A DNA stretch of 64,000 nt from JASHSH01 sp036490215 (GCA_036490215.1 DASXEH010000029.1:1-64000); one strand, 5' to 3'. Positions 29,140-38,475 are shown, numbered from the stretch's first letter. Numbers and translations are program-made. The notes: a model not told the origin generated them from the sequence alone.

Positions 29140-30471
29140 CTAGGGAAGCAAGGGGGACCAAGCAGGCGCAGAAGCATCCTGCGGGGTCACCAGTCGACGC
29201 TCATTGTATCCTGTAAGATCAATGGAGTAAAGCTTAACGGTCCCGTACTTGCTGCTGGGGTCGTTGGGGTCCTGGCGTGTGTAAGCGATCACACGTCCAT
29301 TAGGCGCCCAGGTCGGGCCTTCGACCAAGAAACCCTTGGCCAGCAGGCGTTCGCCGGATCCGTCGGGGCGCATAACACCAATATAGAATTCGCCGCCTTT
29401 GATCTTAGTAAAAGCGAGCAAGTCGCCGCGCGGTGACCAAACGGGGGTCGCATAGCGTCCGTCGCCGAAGCTGATGCGGGTCTGACCCGAGCCATCGGCG
29501 TTCATGACATAGATCTGCTGCGTCCCAGAACGATCTGATTCAAAAGTAACTTTTGTCCCGTCCGGCGAGTAGCACGGAGACGTATCGATGGCCGTGCTGG
29601 TGGTTAGACGCGTGCTATGGCGGGTGCGCAGATCGAGCTCATAAATCGACGAGGTGCCGTTCGTCGCCAGACTCATGATTACTTTGTTGCTGTCTGGCGA
29701 GAACCGCGGCGCGAAAGTCATACCGGGGAAGTCACCAAGAAGTTCGCGCCGGCCGTTGTCGAGATGGAGCACATAGACGCGCGGCGTGTCGCGATAGAAT
29801 GACATGTAGGTGATTTCGCGCTGGTTGGGCGAAAAGCGCGGCGTCAGCACCAAGTCCGACCCGTCTGTGAGAAAACGGTTGTTTTCGCCATCCTGATCCA
29901 TCAGCGCGAGGCGCGTGATGCGTTTGGTCGCCGGCCCGCCTTCGGACACATAGACGATCTGGGTGTCGAAATACCCGTCTTCGCCGGTGATGCGCTTATA
30001 AATCGCGTCGGCGACGATATGGGCCACGCGGCGCCAGCCGGTCGACTGGGCGTTGAAGGCGAGCCCCGTCATCTGGTTCTCGGCGAACACGTCCCAGAGC
30101 CGGAACTCGACGCGCAGATGACCATCGGCGGCCAGTTCCGTCGTGCCCTGAACCAGGGCCTGCGCATTGACCGCCTTCCAGTCCTGGAAGCGGACCGAAG
30201 TCCTGAGCGAGTCGGGCGTCTGGATGAAGGCCTTGGGATCGATCGGTTTGAACAGGCCCGAGCTTTCGAGGTCATGCGAGACCACGCTCGAGATGTTCCG
30301 GCCCAGCTGCTTTTCCTGGTCGCTGTTACCGGCGAAATCGGTAATGGCGATCGGCAGCGGCTGCACATTGGGATGGTTGATGTCGAGGACCAGATCGGCC
30401 GCGGCATAACGCGCCGGCGCAAGCAGGACCAAAGCGGCGACAAAGCTCAAGATGATCGAGTGGCGTTTCAT
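29140..30471 (-). CDS. tolB: Tol-Pal system periplasmic beta-propeller TolB
   Basis: 443 residues with a Sec signal peptide (cleavage near residue 25, ARYAAA). An N-terminal alpha/beta domain (about 30-165) precedes a six-bladed propeller (FSPNQREITYMS, FSPDSNKVIMS, YSPDGTKVTFESDRSG, WSPRGDLLAF, WAPNGRVIAYT, WSPLLP). TolB shuttles between Pal and the Tol inner-membrane complex. Its ATG overlaps the tolA stop by four bases. Confidence 0.97.
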   Translation of the reverse strand: MKRHSIILSFVAALVLLAPARYAAADLVLDINHPNVQPLPIAITDFAGNSDQEKQLGRNISSVVSHDLESSGLFKPIDPKAFIQTPDSLRTSVRFQDWKAVNAQALVQGTTELAADGHLRVEFRLWDVFAENQMTGLAFNAQSTGWRRVAHIVADAIYKRITGEDGYFDTQIVYVSEGGPATKRITRLALMDQDGENNRFLTDGSDLVLTPRFSPNQREITYMSFYRDTPRVYVLHLDNGRRELLGDFPGMTFAPRFSPDSNKVIMSLATNGTSSIYELDLRTRHSTRLTTSTAIDTSPCYSPDGTKVTFESDRSGTQQIYVMNADGSGQTRISFGDGRYATPVWSPRGDLLAFTKIKGGEFYIGVMRPDGSGERLLAKGFLVEGPTWAPNGRVIAYTRQDPNDPSSKYGTVKLYSIDLTGYNERRLVTPQDASAPAWSPLLP

Positions 30472-31487
30472 CGGACGGCATTCCTTGGATCGAAGCGGAA
30501 GGTGAAACTTTTGAACTTATCGTAACTGTTCGGCGGCAGTTTGAGCGGCGACGCGGCCAGGACGGCCCGGCGCGCGCTTTCCGCAGCAGAACGGAAGAAC
30601 GTGTCGGAATTGTAGCGAGGATCGTCGACCAGTTCGGCACGACTGACCGTTCCATCGGGTTGCAGCTCGACATGCACCTGTACGATCAGGTCTGCGGCGT
30701 CACGCGAGCCGATATCGAAATTCCAATGAATTTCGACCTGATGCGTAACCATGCCGATCTCGCTGGCCGTCGGCTGGGCCGATATCTCGGCTTGCGGCGT
30801 ACTGGCAGCCACCTTTTGCTCCGAGGGCGGCGCAGGCGCGGGCTCGTTCTTCTGCATGTCCTGCAGCGTCTTTTCGAGATCGGCCATATCGTCTTTTGGC
30901 TTCTGCGGCTTGTCCGGCTTGTCCGGTTTCGGCGCTTGCTTCATCTGGTCGAGCGTCTTCAGTAGCGACTGGAAGTCGTCCTTGGGCGGCGGCGGCTTCT
31001 TCGGCGGCGGTTTGACGTCGGCAAGCTTATCGGGCGGCGGCGGTTGCTCCGGCTTCGGCGGCTCGGGCTTCTTTTCGGGCGCGGGCAAAGGCACCTCGGC
31101 CTTCGGCTCGGGCGGCGGCGGAGTCGGCGCGGGTGGTGGTGGAGGCGGTGTTGGTGCCGGCGGTGGTGGAGGTGGCGGTGGCGTGGGCTTCGGCTCTTCC
31201 TTCGGCGGCTCGGGCTTGGGCTCCTGCTGCTTGGGCGGCTCGGGGGGCTTCTCGACCGGCCTCTGCTCTTCGGATTTCGGTGGCGCGACTGTCGTCTTTT
31301 CGGCCAAGGGCGCCAGGTCGACCGGAATGGCTTCTTCGACCTGCGGCGGCGGTTCGGACAGGAACGGCAGGCCGAACACCGCGAAGAAGAAGATCAGCAC
31401 ATGCAACACCACCGACAAAACCACCCCCAACGGCATCTCCCATTGGGAGTCCGAGGCGGATTGAGGCGTTGCGAAACGGGCGTTCAT
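30468..31487 (-). CDS. tolA: Cell-envelope protein TolA (TonB-like)
   Basis: 339 residues. One inner-membrane helix (about 20-42: LGVVLSVVLHVLIFFFAVFG) is followed by a very long Pro/Lys/Glu/Gln-rich region (about 45-235) that would span the periplasm. The C-terminal domain (about 245-339) contains IVQVHVELQPDGTV and FRFDPR. In E. coli the linker is helical and Ala/Lys-rich; here it is proline-dominated, closer to TonB. It powers TolB/Pal movement using TolQR. It starts 7 bases after tolR. Confidence 0.93.
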   Translation of the reverse strand: MNARFATPQSASDSQWEMPLGVVLSVVLHVLIFFFAVFGLPFLSEPPPQVEEAIPVDLAPLAEKTTVAPPKSEEQRPVEKPPEPPKQQEPKPEPPKEEPKPTPPPPPPPPAPTPPPPPPAPTPPPPEPKAEVPLPAPEKKPEPPKPEQPPPPDKLADVKPPPKKPPPPKDDFQSLLKTLDQMKQAPKPDKPDKPQKPKDDMADLEKTLQDMQKNEPAPAPPSEQKVAASTPQAEISAQPTASEIGMVTHQVEIHWNFDIGSRDAADLIVQVHVELQPDGTVSRAELVDDPRYNSDTFFRSAAESARRAVLAASPLKLPPNSYDKFKSFTFRFDPRNAVR

Positions 31488-31494
31488 CGAGACT

Positions 31495-31971
31495 TCACTT
31501 CTTGCGGGATTTACTCGGTGCGGGAGCCGCGGTCTTCGGTGACTGGGTAATCAACGCGACCTTGGTCAAACCCGATCCCTGCAGGTTGGTCAGAACTTCG
31601 ATCATGCGCCCGTAGGTGATGGCGCCATCGCCGCGCACGAAGATGCGTGCATCAGGATTGTTGTTGCTCATCGCCTTCAGCCGGGGCGCCAATTCATCCA
31701 ACTGAACCTGCGTGTCTTCTGAAAGCCAGATCGTGCCATCGGCTTTGATGCTGACCGTCAACGGACGATCGTCGCCCGTGATCGGCTTGGCATTGGCCGA
31801 AGGCAGATCGACCGGCACGCCTGAGGTGAGCAGCGGTGCGGTGACCATGAAGATCACCAGCAGCACCAGCATCACATCGACCATCGGGGTGACGTTGATC
31901 CCCGCTATGGGCTGGGTGCGGTGCCTGCCACCGCGTCCGCCTCTTCGCCCGCCGCCAACCGCCATGGCCAT
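31495..31971 (-). CDS. tolR: Tol-Pal biopolymer transport protein TolR
   Basis: 158 residues of the ExbD/TolR family. INVTPMVDVMLVLLVIFMV (about 25-43) carries the proton-relay Asp in the single membrane helix, followed by a periplasmic domain with VDLPSANAKPITGDDRPLTVSI. A Gly/Arg-rich start (GGGRRGGRGGRH) is slightly unusual. It forms the proton-driven motor with TolQ, three bases upstream. Confidence 0.95.
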   Translation of the reverse strand: MAMAVGGGRRGGRGGRHRTQPIAGINVTPMVDVMLVLLVIFMVTAPLLTSGVPVDLPSANAKPITGDDRPLTVSIKADGTIWLSEDTQVQLDELAPRLKAMSNNNPDARIFVRGDGAITYGRMIEVLTNLQGSGLTKVALITQSPKTAAPAPSKSRKK

Positions 31972-31974
31972 GGC

Positions 31975-32688
31975 TCAGCCCTTTTCTTCGAGCTGACGGG
32001 ACAGGATCGCGCCGAACTCGCCTGCGAAGGCTTCGAGGCGCGAGGCATAGCGATCGACATCGGTCGAGAGTTTGTTGTAGGCGAGCACCGCGGGAATGGC
32101 GGCGACGAGGCCCAGCGCCGTGGCGAAGAGCGCTTCGGCGATGCCGGGCGCGACCACGGCGAGGCTGGTGTTCTTCGAAGCGCCGATATTGTGGAAGCTC
32201 GACATGATGCCCCACACCGTGCCGAACAGGCCGATGAACGGTGCCGTCGAACCGACCGAGGCCAGGAAGCCCATGCGGGCTTCGAGCTGTTCCATCTCGC
32301 GGTTCAGCGTCACCTGCATCACGCGGTCGATGCGGCGGGCGAGTCCGCCGCCGCCTTCCACCGTGCCTTTGGAGGTGGCGCGACGCCATTCGCGCATCGC
32401 CGCCACGAAGATCGACGACATCGGATCGAGCGGCCGCGAGCCGATGCGATCATAGAGTTCTTCGAGCGAGCCGCCCGACCAGAAAGCTTCCTCGAACTGA
32501 TCCGCGCGCCGGAACAGGCCGCGCAGGCGGAACCATTTGTCGAAGATGATCGTCCAGCACCAGACCGAAGCCATGAGCAAAATCAGCATCACCGCTTTGA
32601 CGATCAGATCGGCATCGACGAACAGCGACCAGACCGACATGTCGCCTGTTACCGATCCCGAAAGGGCCACAGATTGCACCGGGTCCAT
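31975..32688 (-). CDS. tolQ: Tol-Pal proton-channel protein TolQ
   Basis: 237 residues from the ATG at 32688 (MDPVQSVALSG); the longer open frame runs back into ybgC and is rejected. Three membrane helices are visible: about 20-42, then GFLASVGSTAPFIGLFGTVWGIM, and EALFATALGLVAAIPAVLAYN. The MotA/TolQ/ExbB channel signature is complete. It starts 4 bases after the ybgC stop, as in most tol clusters. Confidence 0.96.
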   Translation of the reverse strand: MDPVQSVALSGSVTGDMSVWSLFVDADLIVKAVMLILLMASVWCWTIIFDKWFRLRGLFRRADQFEEAFWSGGSLEELYDRIGSRPLDPMSSIFVAAMREWRRATSKGTVEGGGGLARRIDRVMQVTLNREMEQLEARMGFLASVGSTAPFIGLFGTVWGIMSSFHNIGASKNTSLAVVAPGIAEALFATALGLVAAIPAVLAYNKLSTDVDRYASRLEAFAGEFGAILSRQLEEKG

Positions 32689-32692
32689 TTTG

Positions 32693-33139
32693 TTATTGAG
32701 CCTCCGACGAGAGAAGAGTCCGGACTTTGTCGCGCATATCGTTGGGGATGCGCGCGGTCTTGCCGTCCACTCCGATACAGACCAATCGGACGCCCATGCG
32801 CACAAGCTCTTCGTTGTCGCGCCAGACGTCCTGACGCAAGCGGATGCTGGCGCCCCCCAATTCGGCCACCGAGGTTCGCATCTCGAGCAGATCGTCGAGC
32901 CGCGCCGGCCGCATATATTCGGCATCGCATGAATGCACGCCGAGCAGAAGACCAAGTGTCTTGTTCATCGTGACGTGATCGAAGCCGGCCATGCGCATCA
33001 TCTCGGTGCGCGCGCGCTCGGCAAAGGAAAAATAGGTGGCGTGATAGACCATGCCGGCAGCATCAGTGTCTGCGAAGTAGACGCGCACTGGGAAATGGTG
33101 GGTCTTGCCCACCATCCGGCCGGCCTGCTCCGCGTTCAT
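32693..33139 (-). CDS. ybgC: Acyl-CoA thioesterase YbgC (tol-pal associated)
   Basis: 148 residues, a single hotdog domain. VRVYFADTDAAGMVYHATYF contains the catalytic Asp of the 4-hydroxybenzoyl-CoA thioesterase type, followed by the FAERARTEMMR helix. YbgC hydrolyses short or medium acyl-CoA esters and is the usual first gene of the tol operon. Its ATG overlaps the ruvB stop by four bases, joining the ruv and tol modules. Confidence 0.95.
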   Translation of the reverse strand: MNAEQAGRMVGKTHHFPVRVYFADTDAAGMVYHATYFSFAERARTEMMRMAGFDHVTMNKTLGLLLGVHSCDAEYMRPARLDDLLEMRTSVAELGGASIRLRQDVWRDNEELVRMGVRLVCIGVDGKTARIPNDMRDKVRTLLSSEAQ

Positions 33140-34194
33140 CGCCGGCCGCCCCCCGCCCCAGCGTCATCGTCGCCGCCGAGAAGATCGATCTGGCTCGACC
33201 GCACAGGCGCCGTCAGCCCGATATGTCGCCATCCGGCCGCGGCCAGAACGCGGCCGCGCGGCGTGCGCTCGATCAGACCCTGTTGCAGCAGAAACGGTTC
33301 GACCACTTCTTCGAGCGTGTCGCGCTCTTCGGCCAGTGCCGCCGCCAGCGTCTCGATACCGACCGGACCGCCCGCATAGTTCTCGGCGATCATACGCATG
33401 TACCGCAGGTCGAGCGCGTCGAGGCCAAGTTGATCGACGCCCAGACGAGTGAGCCCGGCATCGGCCACTTCGTCGGTGACCGGCAGTGTGTCAGCGACGA
33501 CCGCGAAATCGCGCACGCGGCGCATCAATCGCCCCGCCACACGCGGCGTGCCACGCGAACGTCGCGCGATCTCGCGCGCACCGGAAGATTTCATGGGGCA
33601 GTCCAGGATACGGGCACCGCGGGCTACGATCGTTTCCAGCTCGTCGGTCGTATAGAAATTCATACGCAGCGGAATCCCGAACCGTTCGCGCAAGGGCCCC
33701 GTGAGGAGACCCGACCGTGTCGTCGCCCCGATCAGGGTGAAAGGCGCCAAATCGATGCGCAACGAGCGGGCGCTGGGACCTTCGCCGGTGATCAAGTCCA
33801 GCTGAAAGTCTTCCATCGCCGGATACAGCACTTCCTCTATGGCAGGATTAAGGCGGTGGATCTCATCAATAAAGAGTACATCGCGTGGTTCGAGATTGGT
33901 CAGGATGGCAGCAAGATCGCCTGCACGAGCAATCATCGGACCCGAGGTCGGCCGGAAGCCGACACCCAATTCGCGCGCGACAATACGGGCCAAAGTGGTC
34001 TTCCCGAGACCCGGCGGACCAGCCAGCAGCACGTGGTCGAGCGGCTCGGCGCGCTGGCGAGCGGCGGCGATAAAAACTTTCAGATTTCTGCAAAGCTCGG
34101 CCTGGCCGACAAAGTCGTCGAAGGACTGCGGCCGCAATCCGACATCGGGATCGGTCGGCGCGGCATTGGGGGCCACCATGCGCGGTTCGCTCAT
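33136..34194 (-). CDS. ruvB: Holliday junction branch-migration helicase RuvB
   Basis: 352 residues. Walker A is GPPGLGKTTLA, Walker B is DVLFIDEIHRLN, sensor 1 is GATTRSG, and a C-terminal winged helix ends with GRVLAAAGWRHIGL. A hexameric AAA+ motor that drives branch migration with RuvA. It overlaps ruvA upstream and ybgC downstream by four bases each. Confidence 0.98.
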   Translation of the reverse strand: MSEPRMVAPNAAPTDPDVGLRPQSFDDFVGQAELCRNLKVFIAAARQRAEPLDHVLLAGPPGLGKTTLARIVARELGVGFRPTSGPMIARAGDLAAILTNLEPRDVLFIDEIHRLNPAIEEVLYPAMEDFQLDLITGEGPSARSLRIDLAPFTLIGATTRSGLLTGPLRERFGIPLRMNFYTTDELETIVARGARILDCPMKSSGAREIARRSRGTPRVAGRLMRRVRDFAVVADTLPVTDEVADAGLTRLGVDQLGLDALDLRYMRMIAENYAGGPVGIETLAAALAEERDTLEEVVEPFLLQQGLIERTPRGRVLAAAGWRHIGLTAPVRSSQIDLLGGDDDAGAGGGRR

Positions 34195-34796
34195 GATACC
34201 CGCCCGAGCTGACGCAGACCGTAACGCACCAGCGCCTTCGCATCAGCGCCCTCACCTGCATTCGCGACGGCTTTGAGGATCGCATCCTCGGCCTCGGCAC
34301 GACGATAACCGAGATTGACCAAGGCTGAGACTGCCTCGCCGGCCGAGCCGACGACACCGACCGGCGCGGCGCTGGTCGTCGCGGGACCGATGGCAATGCC
34401 GACCGCTTTATCCTTGAGTTCGATCGCCAGACGTGCCGCCAGTTTTGCGCCGACGCCATTGGCGCGTGAGAGCGCCGTCTTGTCGCCCGCAGCGATCGCA
34501 CGCGCCAACTCGTCGGTCGACAGCGCCGATAAGATCGCCAACGCCACCTTGCCGCCGACGCCCTGCACGGTCAGCAGCAACCGGAACCAATCGCGCTCGG
34601 CCGCATCGATGAAACCGTAGAGATGGATGTGGTCTTCGCGAACATGGGTCTCGACGAAGAGCGCGATGGCCTGCCCGACGGCCAAATGACCCAGAGTGCG
34701 CGATGAACCGAAAATGAGATAGCCGACACCCCCGACATCGATCACCGCCGAGTCAGCGCCGGCCGAGTCGACGAGGCCCTTGAGCCGCGCGATCAT
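34191..34796 (-). CDS. ruvA: Holliday junction DNA-binding protein RuvA
   Basis: 201 residues. Domain I is an OB fold (MIARLKGLVDSAGADSAVIDVGGVGYL), domain II has two helix-hairpin-helix motifs (LLTVQGVGGKVALAIL and ANGVGAKLAARLAIELK), and domain III (about 155-201) binds RuvB. RuvA tetramers recognise four-way junctions. ATGA overlaps with ruvC and ruvB show tight coupling. Confidence 0.97.
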   Translation of the reverse strand: MIARLKGLVDSAGADSAVIDVGGVGYLIFGSSRTLGHLAVGQAIALFVETHVREDHIHLYGFIDAAERDWFRLLLTVQGVGGKVALAILSALSTDELARAIAAGDKTALSRANGVGAKLAARLAIELKDKAVGIAIGPATTSAAPVGVVGSAGEAVSALVNLGYRRAEAEDAILKAVANAGEGADAKALVRYGLRQLGRVS

Positions 34797-35305
34797 CGTG
34801 CCCCGCCCGCTGCGGCGATACGGCGCGCGAGACCGCTATTCTGCTGCGCATGGCAGATCGCGACAGCCAGCGCATCGGCGGCGTCCGCCGTTTTGACCAT
34901 GCAGCCCGGTAGCAAACGCCGCACCATGAAGCCGATCTGCTCCTTGGCGGCATGGCCCGATCCAACCACGGTCTTCTTGATCGCATTCGGTGTGTATTCG
35001 GCGCAAGCGATTCCCGCGGCGCCGATGGCGACGATTACCGCGCCGCGCGCCTGACCCAGCTTCAAGGTCGAGGTCGGGTTCTTGTTGACGAAGGTCTCTT
35101 CGACCGCCGCCGCGTCCGGCTTATAGGTGGCGATCACCTCGCTGACGCCTTTGAAGAGCTGCGCCAGTCGTTCCGATAGCGGCAGATCATCCGTCGAGCG
35201 CACAACGCCATCGGCCACCCAGCGAAGCCGATTGTCCTCGGCATCGATCACACCCCAGCCGGTGGTCCGCAAACCAGGATCGATGCCGAGGAATCGTCTA
35301 CTCAC
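34793..35305 (-). CDS. ruvC: Crossover junction endodeoxyribonuclease RuvC
   Basis: 170 residues. The catalytic acidic residues are visible in FLGIDPGLRTTGWGVI (Asp8) and in AAAVEETFVNKNPTSTLKLG (Glu), with further Asp residues in the C-terminal DAADALAVAICHA. A dimeric resolvase that cuts Holliday junctions positioned by RuvAB. It overlaps the yebC stop by four bases. Confidence 0.97.
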   Translation of the reverse strand: MSRRFLGIDPGLRTTGWGVIDAEDNRLRWVADGVVRSTDDLPLSERLAQLFKGVSEVIATYKPDAAAVEETFVNKNPTSTLKLGQARGAVIVAIGAAGIACAEYTPNAIKKTVVGSGHAAKEQIGFMVRRLLPGCMVKTADAADALAVAICHAQQNSGLARRIAAAGGAR

Positions 35306-36054
35306 GCGCTGAGCCGCTCCATCACGTCTTGGGCGATGTCGAAATTCGCCTGCACCCGCTGCACGTCGTCGTTGTCTTCGAGGACTTCGAGCAGCTTCAG
35401 CAGAGACTGCGCCGTCTGCTCATCGCCCACCGGCGCTTGAGTCTTCGGCTTCCAATCGAGCCGCGCGCTGGCCGGGGTGCCGAACTTGGTTTCCAGCGCT
35501 TCGCGCACAGCGCCGAGGCTGTCAGGCGCGCAGGTGATGTCATGGCCATCGGGCGTCGAGACCACATCGTCGGCTCCGGCATCGAGCGCGGCTTCGAACA
35601 TCTTGTCGGCATCGGCGACGGTGGCCGGATAGCGGATCGCGCCGACGCGGTCGAACATGAAGCTGACCGAATTGGTTTCGCCGAGCGTCCCGCCCTGCTT
35701 GGTGAAGGCGGTGCGGATTTCCGAAGCGGTGCGGTTGCGGTTGTCGGTCAGCGCCTCGACGATGATGGCGACGCCGCCGGGGCCGTAACCCTCGTAGCGC
35801 ACCTCTTCATAGTTCGCATCGCCTTCGCCGCCAGCGCCGCGCTTGATCGCCCGCTCGATCGTGTCCCGCGGCATATTGTTTTCACGCGCCGCCTGCATGG
35901 CCGAACGCAGTCGCGAATTGGAATTGGGGTCGGTTGATCCAGTCCGCGCCGACGTCGTCAATTCGCGGATGATCTTGGTAAACACTTTGGCGCGCTTCGC
36001 ATCCTGCGCGCCCTTACGGTGCATAATGTTCTTAAACTGGGAATGTCCGGCCAT
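35302..36054 (-). CDS. yebC: YebC/PmpR (TACO1) family protein
   Basis: 250 residues from the ATG at 36054, the standard MAGHSQFKNIMHRKGAQDAKRAK start; an upstream extension is not conserved. The three-domain YebC fold is intact (PNSNSRLRSAMQAARENNMP and GYGPGGVAIIVEALTDNRNRTASE). Family members act as transcription regulators or, as shown for TACO1 and some bacterial YebC, help ribosomes through proline-rich stretches. The yebC-ruvCAB order is common. Confidence 0.95.
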   Translation of the reverse strand: MAGHSQFKNIMHRKGAQDAKRAKVFTKIIRELTTSARTGSTDPNSNSRLRSAMQAARENNMPRDTIERAIKRGAGGEGDANYEEVRYEGYGPGGVAIIVEALTDNRNRTASEIRTAFTKQGGTLGETNSVSFMFDRVGAIRYPATVADADKMFEAALDAGADDVVSTPDGHDITCAPDSLGAVREALETKFGTPASARLDWKPKTQAPVGDEQTAQSLLKLLEVLEDNDDVQRVQANFDIAQDVMERLSA

Positions 36055-36170
36055 TGCCTCTGCCCTTAGGGCTCTTTGCGAGAGCCTATACCATAGATTG
36101 TGAACGCATGCCACGGCTGGCCAGCGCATTTAACGCAGCCGGCCGCCGAATCATGCGGCTGGAGGGTGTA

Positions 36171-36584
36171 TCAGGAATCCTGGCGGGAGGGCCAGGGGAT
36201 CGGAACGATTTCGACCCCCTCGTCGCTCAATTCCTTGGCCTCGTCGGGCGTGGCCTCGCCGTAGATGGGGCGCTCTTCCGTTTCACCATAGTGAATACGC
36301 CGCGCTTCCTCGGGAAACTTGTTACCGACGTAATCGGCATTGGCCTCGACCTGCTTGCGCAGCTCGGTCATGGCCTCGCGCATCTTGATGGCGATGCCTT
36401 CGGCCTTGCTGCCGGTTCCGCCTTTGAGCAGAGCCGGCGCGCTCATAGCCTTTTTGACCTTGGTGCTGCCGCAGACCGGGCATTCGACCTTGCCGGCCTT
36501 GGCCTGCTTGTCGAAGGCGTCGCTGGTCTTGAACCAACCTTCGAAGGCGTGCTTCTTCGCGCATTGCAGATCGTAGAGGATCAT
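36171..36584 (-). CDS. DUF1178 family protein
   Basis: 137 residues. It begins MILYDLQCAKKHAFEGWFK and has the paired Cys motif CPVCGSTKVKKAMSAPAL (about 40-57), which with Cys8 could bind zinc. This is the conserved alphaproteobacterial/betaproteobacterial DUF1178 pattern; function unknown. It overlaps the upstream nitrilase gene by four bases, so it is the last gene of the nudC-comF-grxC-nitrilase group. Confidence 0.9.
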   Translation of the reverse strand: MILYDLQCAKKHAFEGWFKTSDAFDKQAKAGKVECPVCGSTKVKKAMSAPALLKGGTGSKAEGIAIKMREAMTELRKQVEANADYVGNKFPEEARRIHYGETEERPIYGEATPDEAKELSDEGVEIVPIPWPSRQDS

Positions 36585-37408
36585 TGCGGCGGACTCGCGA
36601 AGTCGCGGTCATGGCCCAGCGTCGGCATCTTACGCCGCGCGTCCTTGACCTGGTCGGTATCGATTTCGGCCATGACATAGCCGGGCTCTTCGCCCGCATC
36701 AGCCAGCACATCGCCCCAAGGGGAAACGACCAGGGCATGGCCATAAGTCTGACGACCGCCGGCATGATCGCCACATTGCGCCGGCGCCAGGACATAACAA
36801 CCGGTCTCGATGGCGCGGGCGCGCAGAAGGATATGCCAGTGCGCCTTGCCCGTGGTCCGGGTGAAGGCGGAGGGCACGGTGATGAAGTCGGCGCCGGCCT
36901 TGCCCAAGGCGCGATAGAGCTGCGGGAAGCGCACGTCATAGCAGATCGACAGGCCAAGCTTGCCCCAGGGCAGATCGACGGTCTGCGCCGCCTGCCCCGG
37001 CCGGAAGGTTGCCGACTCGCGGTAGACTTCGCCATTGCCGAGATCGACATCGAACATATGGATTTTGTCGTATTGGGCAACCTGCTTGCCGGCGGGGTCG
37101 AACATATAGGTGCGGTTGGCGAGGCGGCCGTCATCCAACTTGATATGCAGCGTGCCGCCATGCAGCCAGGTCGCGGTTTCGCGGGCGAGGCTCTTGAACG
37201 CGGCAATCGCGGGATGGTTTTCGGCAGGCGCCGACTTGGCGAGCGTATTCTCGCGGCCCGACTCCATCATCACCACATTCTCGGGCATCAGAATCAAATC
37301 GGCGCCGGCCGCCTTGGCCTGGCGCGCAAGTTTGGACACCGTCTCGATATTGGTATGAAGATCGTTGCCTGCGTTGACTTGGATGCAGGCAGCGCGGAAC
37401 ACGGTCAT
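36581..37408 (-). CDS. Carbon-nitrogen hydrolase (Nit1/Nit2-type amidase)
   Basis: 275 residues of the nitrilase superfamily. The Glu-Lys-Cys triad is Glu43 (LMPENVVM), Lys115 (YDKIHMFD) and Cys156 (LSICYDVRFP). The DVDLGNGEVYRES stretch is typical of the Nit1/Nit2 branch, which removes deaminated glutathione or acts as omega-amidase. The neighbouring glutaredoxin gene fits a glutathione-repair role. ATGA overlaps join it to grxC and DUF1178. Confidence 0.92.
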   Translation of the reverse strand: MTVFRAACIQVNAGNDLHTNIETVSKLARQAKAAGADLILMPENVVMMESGRENTLAKSAPAENHPAIAAFKSLARETATWLHGGTLHIKLDDGRLANRTYMFDPAGKQVAQYDKIHMFDVDLGNGEVYRESATFRPGQAAQTVDLPWGKLGLSICYDVRFPQLYRALGKAGADFITVPSAFTRTTGKAHWHILLRARAIETGCYVLAPAQCGDHAGGRQTYGHALVVSPWGDVLADAGEEPGYVMAEIDTDQVKDARRKMPTLGHDRDFASPPQ

Positions 37409-37665
37409 GTCGGTTCGAGGATTTGATCCAACTCGCCCTTGCGGTCGAGCGCATAGAGTTCGTCGCTGCCGCCGACATGGATGCCGTTGATGAAGATCTG
37501 CGGCACGGTACGCTTGCCGCCCGCGCGCTTGATCATCGCGTCCCGGATCGCCGGATCGGCCGCCACGTCGATCTCCTTATAGGCGACGCCCTTCTTGCTC
37601 AGCAGCGACTTGGCGCGCACGCAATAGGGGCAGATCGGGGTGGTGTAAATCTCGACTTCGGGCAT
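37405..37665 (-). CDS. grxC: Glutaredoxin 3
   Basis: 86 residues from the ATG at 37665 (MPEVEIYTT). The dithiol active site CPYC is at residues 12-15, followed by TVPQIFINGIHVGGSDEL, which includes the cis-Pro and glutathione-binding residues. It reduces disulfides with glutathione. Its stop overlaps the nitrilase start; comF lies 24 bases upstream. Confidence 0.96.
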   Translation of the reverse strand: MPEVEIYTTPICPYCVRAKSLLSKKGVAYKEIDVAADPAIRDAMIKRAGGKRTVPQIFINGIHVGGSDELYALDRKGELDQILEPT

Positions 37666-37689
37666 GGTCCTCACTCCTCACCGGCAACC

Positions 37690-38475
37690 TTAGGAATATA
37701 GGGATTGTTCGGCAATTTCAAAGTCGGGGGTCAGAACCACCCGGGCCAGGGTCAGGACATCAACCTGGGTCGCACCGCCCCTGTGCATAACCCGCACGCA
37801 CTCCTCGACCGTCGCCCCGCTGGTGAGGACGTCGTCAATCAGAACCACCGCCTTGCCGTCGATCGCTTCAGGCCGACGCAGCCGGAACGCGCCTTTGACA
37901 TTCCGCCGCCGCTGGCCGCGCCCGAGCGTCCCTTGGGATGGCGTCGCCCGCACGCGGGCTAAAGCGTCGGGAACACAGGTTTTATCGGCCTGGCGTGCGA
38001 TGGCCGAGGCCAGCATCGCCGCCTGATTGTAGCGCCGCCGCCACAGCCGCCAGGGGTGGAGCGGAACGGGGACGATGACGTCGGCGTCGGCCAGTAAGGT
38101 GCTTCCGGCGCGGGCCATCCAGCGGGCGAAATGGGGTGCGGCAGCCGTCCGATCACCATGCTTGAAACGCAGGATCAGCGCCCGGCTGGCGTCGTCGTAG
38201 CGAAAGACCGCCCGGGCGCGATTATAGCCGGGCGGGTCAGCCATGCAGGCAGCGCAAAGGCTCGATCCAGCCAGATCGACCTCGAAAGGCTGCCCGCATG
38301 TGTCGCATTGGGGGGCGGTGATGAAGCTCATCCCCTCCCAGCAGGCGGTGCAGAGCGCGCCGGTTTCACCGACGATGGCGCCGCAACGCAAGCACCGGCC
38401 AGGTAGAAACGCATCGACGGCAACCGATGCCGCCTTGCCGAGCGTTTTGGCCCAGACCTGAGCCGCCGCGCTCAT
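37690..38475 (-). CDS. comF: ComF family phosphoribosyltransferase-like protein
   Basis: 261 residues from the ATG at 38475, which overlaps the nudC stop (ATGA). The longer open frame upstream is a shadow of nudC. The N-terminus has a four-Cys zinc finger (CLRCGAI, CTACW, CDTCGQPF, CAAC), and the C-terminus has the PRPP-binding signature VVLIDDVLTSGATVEEC. ComF proteins are linked to DNA uptake in naturally competent bacteria, but are widespread in species without known competence. Confidence 0.93.
   Translation of the reverse strand: MSAAAQVWAKTLGKAASVAVDAFLPGRCLRCGAIVGETGALCTACWEGMSFITAPQCDTCGQPFEVDLAGSSLCAACMADPPGYNRARAVFRYDDASRALILRFKHGDRTAAAPHFARWMARAGSTLLADADVIVPVPLHPWRLWRRRYNQAAMLASAIARQADKTCVPDALARVRATPSQGTLGRGQRRRNVKGAFRLRRPEAIDGKAVVLIDDVLTSGATVEECVRVMHRGGATQVDVLTLARVVLTPDFEIAEQSLYS

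Noticed and set aside
30872..31200. Low-complexity repeat DNA that could be taken for a tandem repeat locus
   Set aside because: It encodes the Pro/Lys/Glu linker of TolA in frame; no exact unit period was seen.
30751..31464. Gly-rich plus-strand frame opposite tolA
   Set aside because: It is the complement of the Pro-rich TolA linker, not an independent gene.
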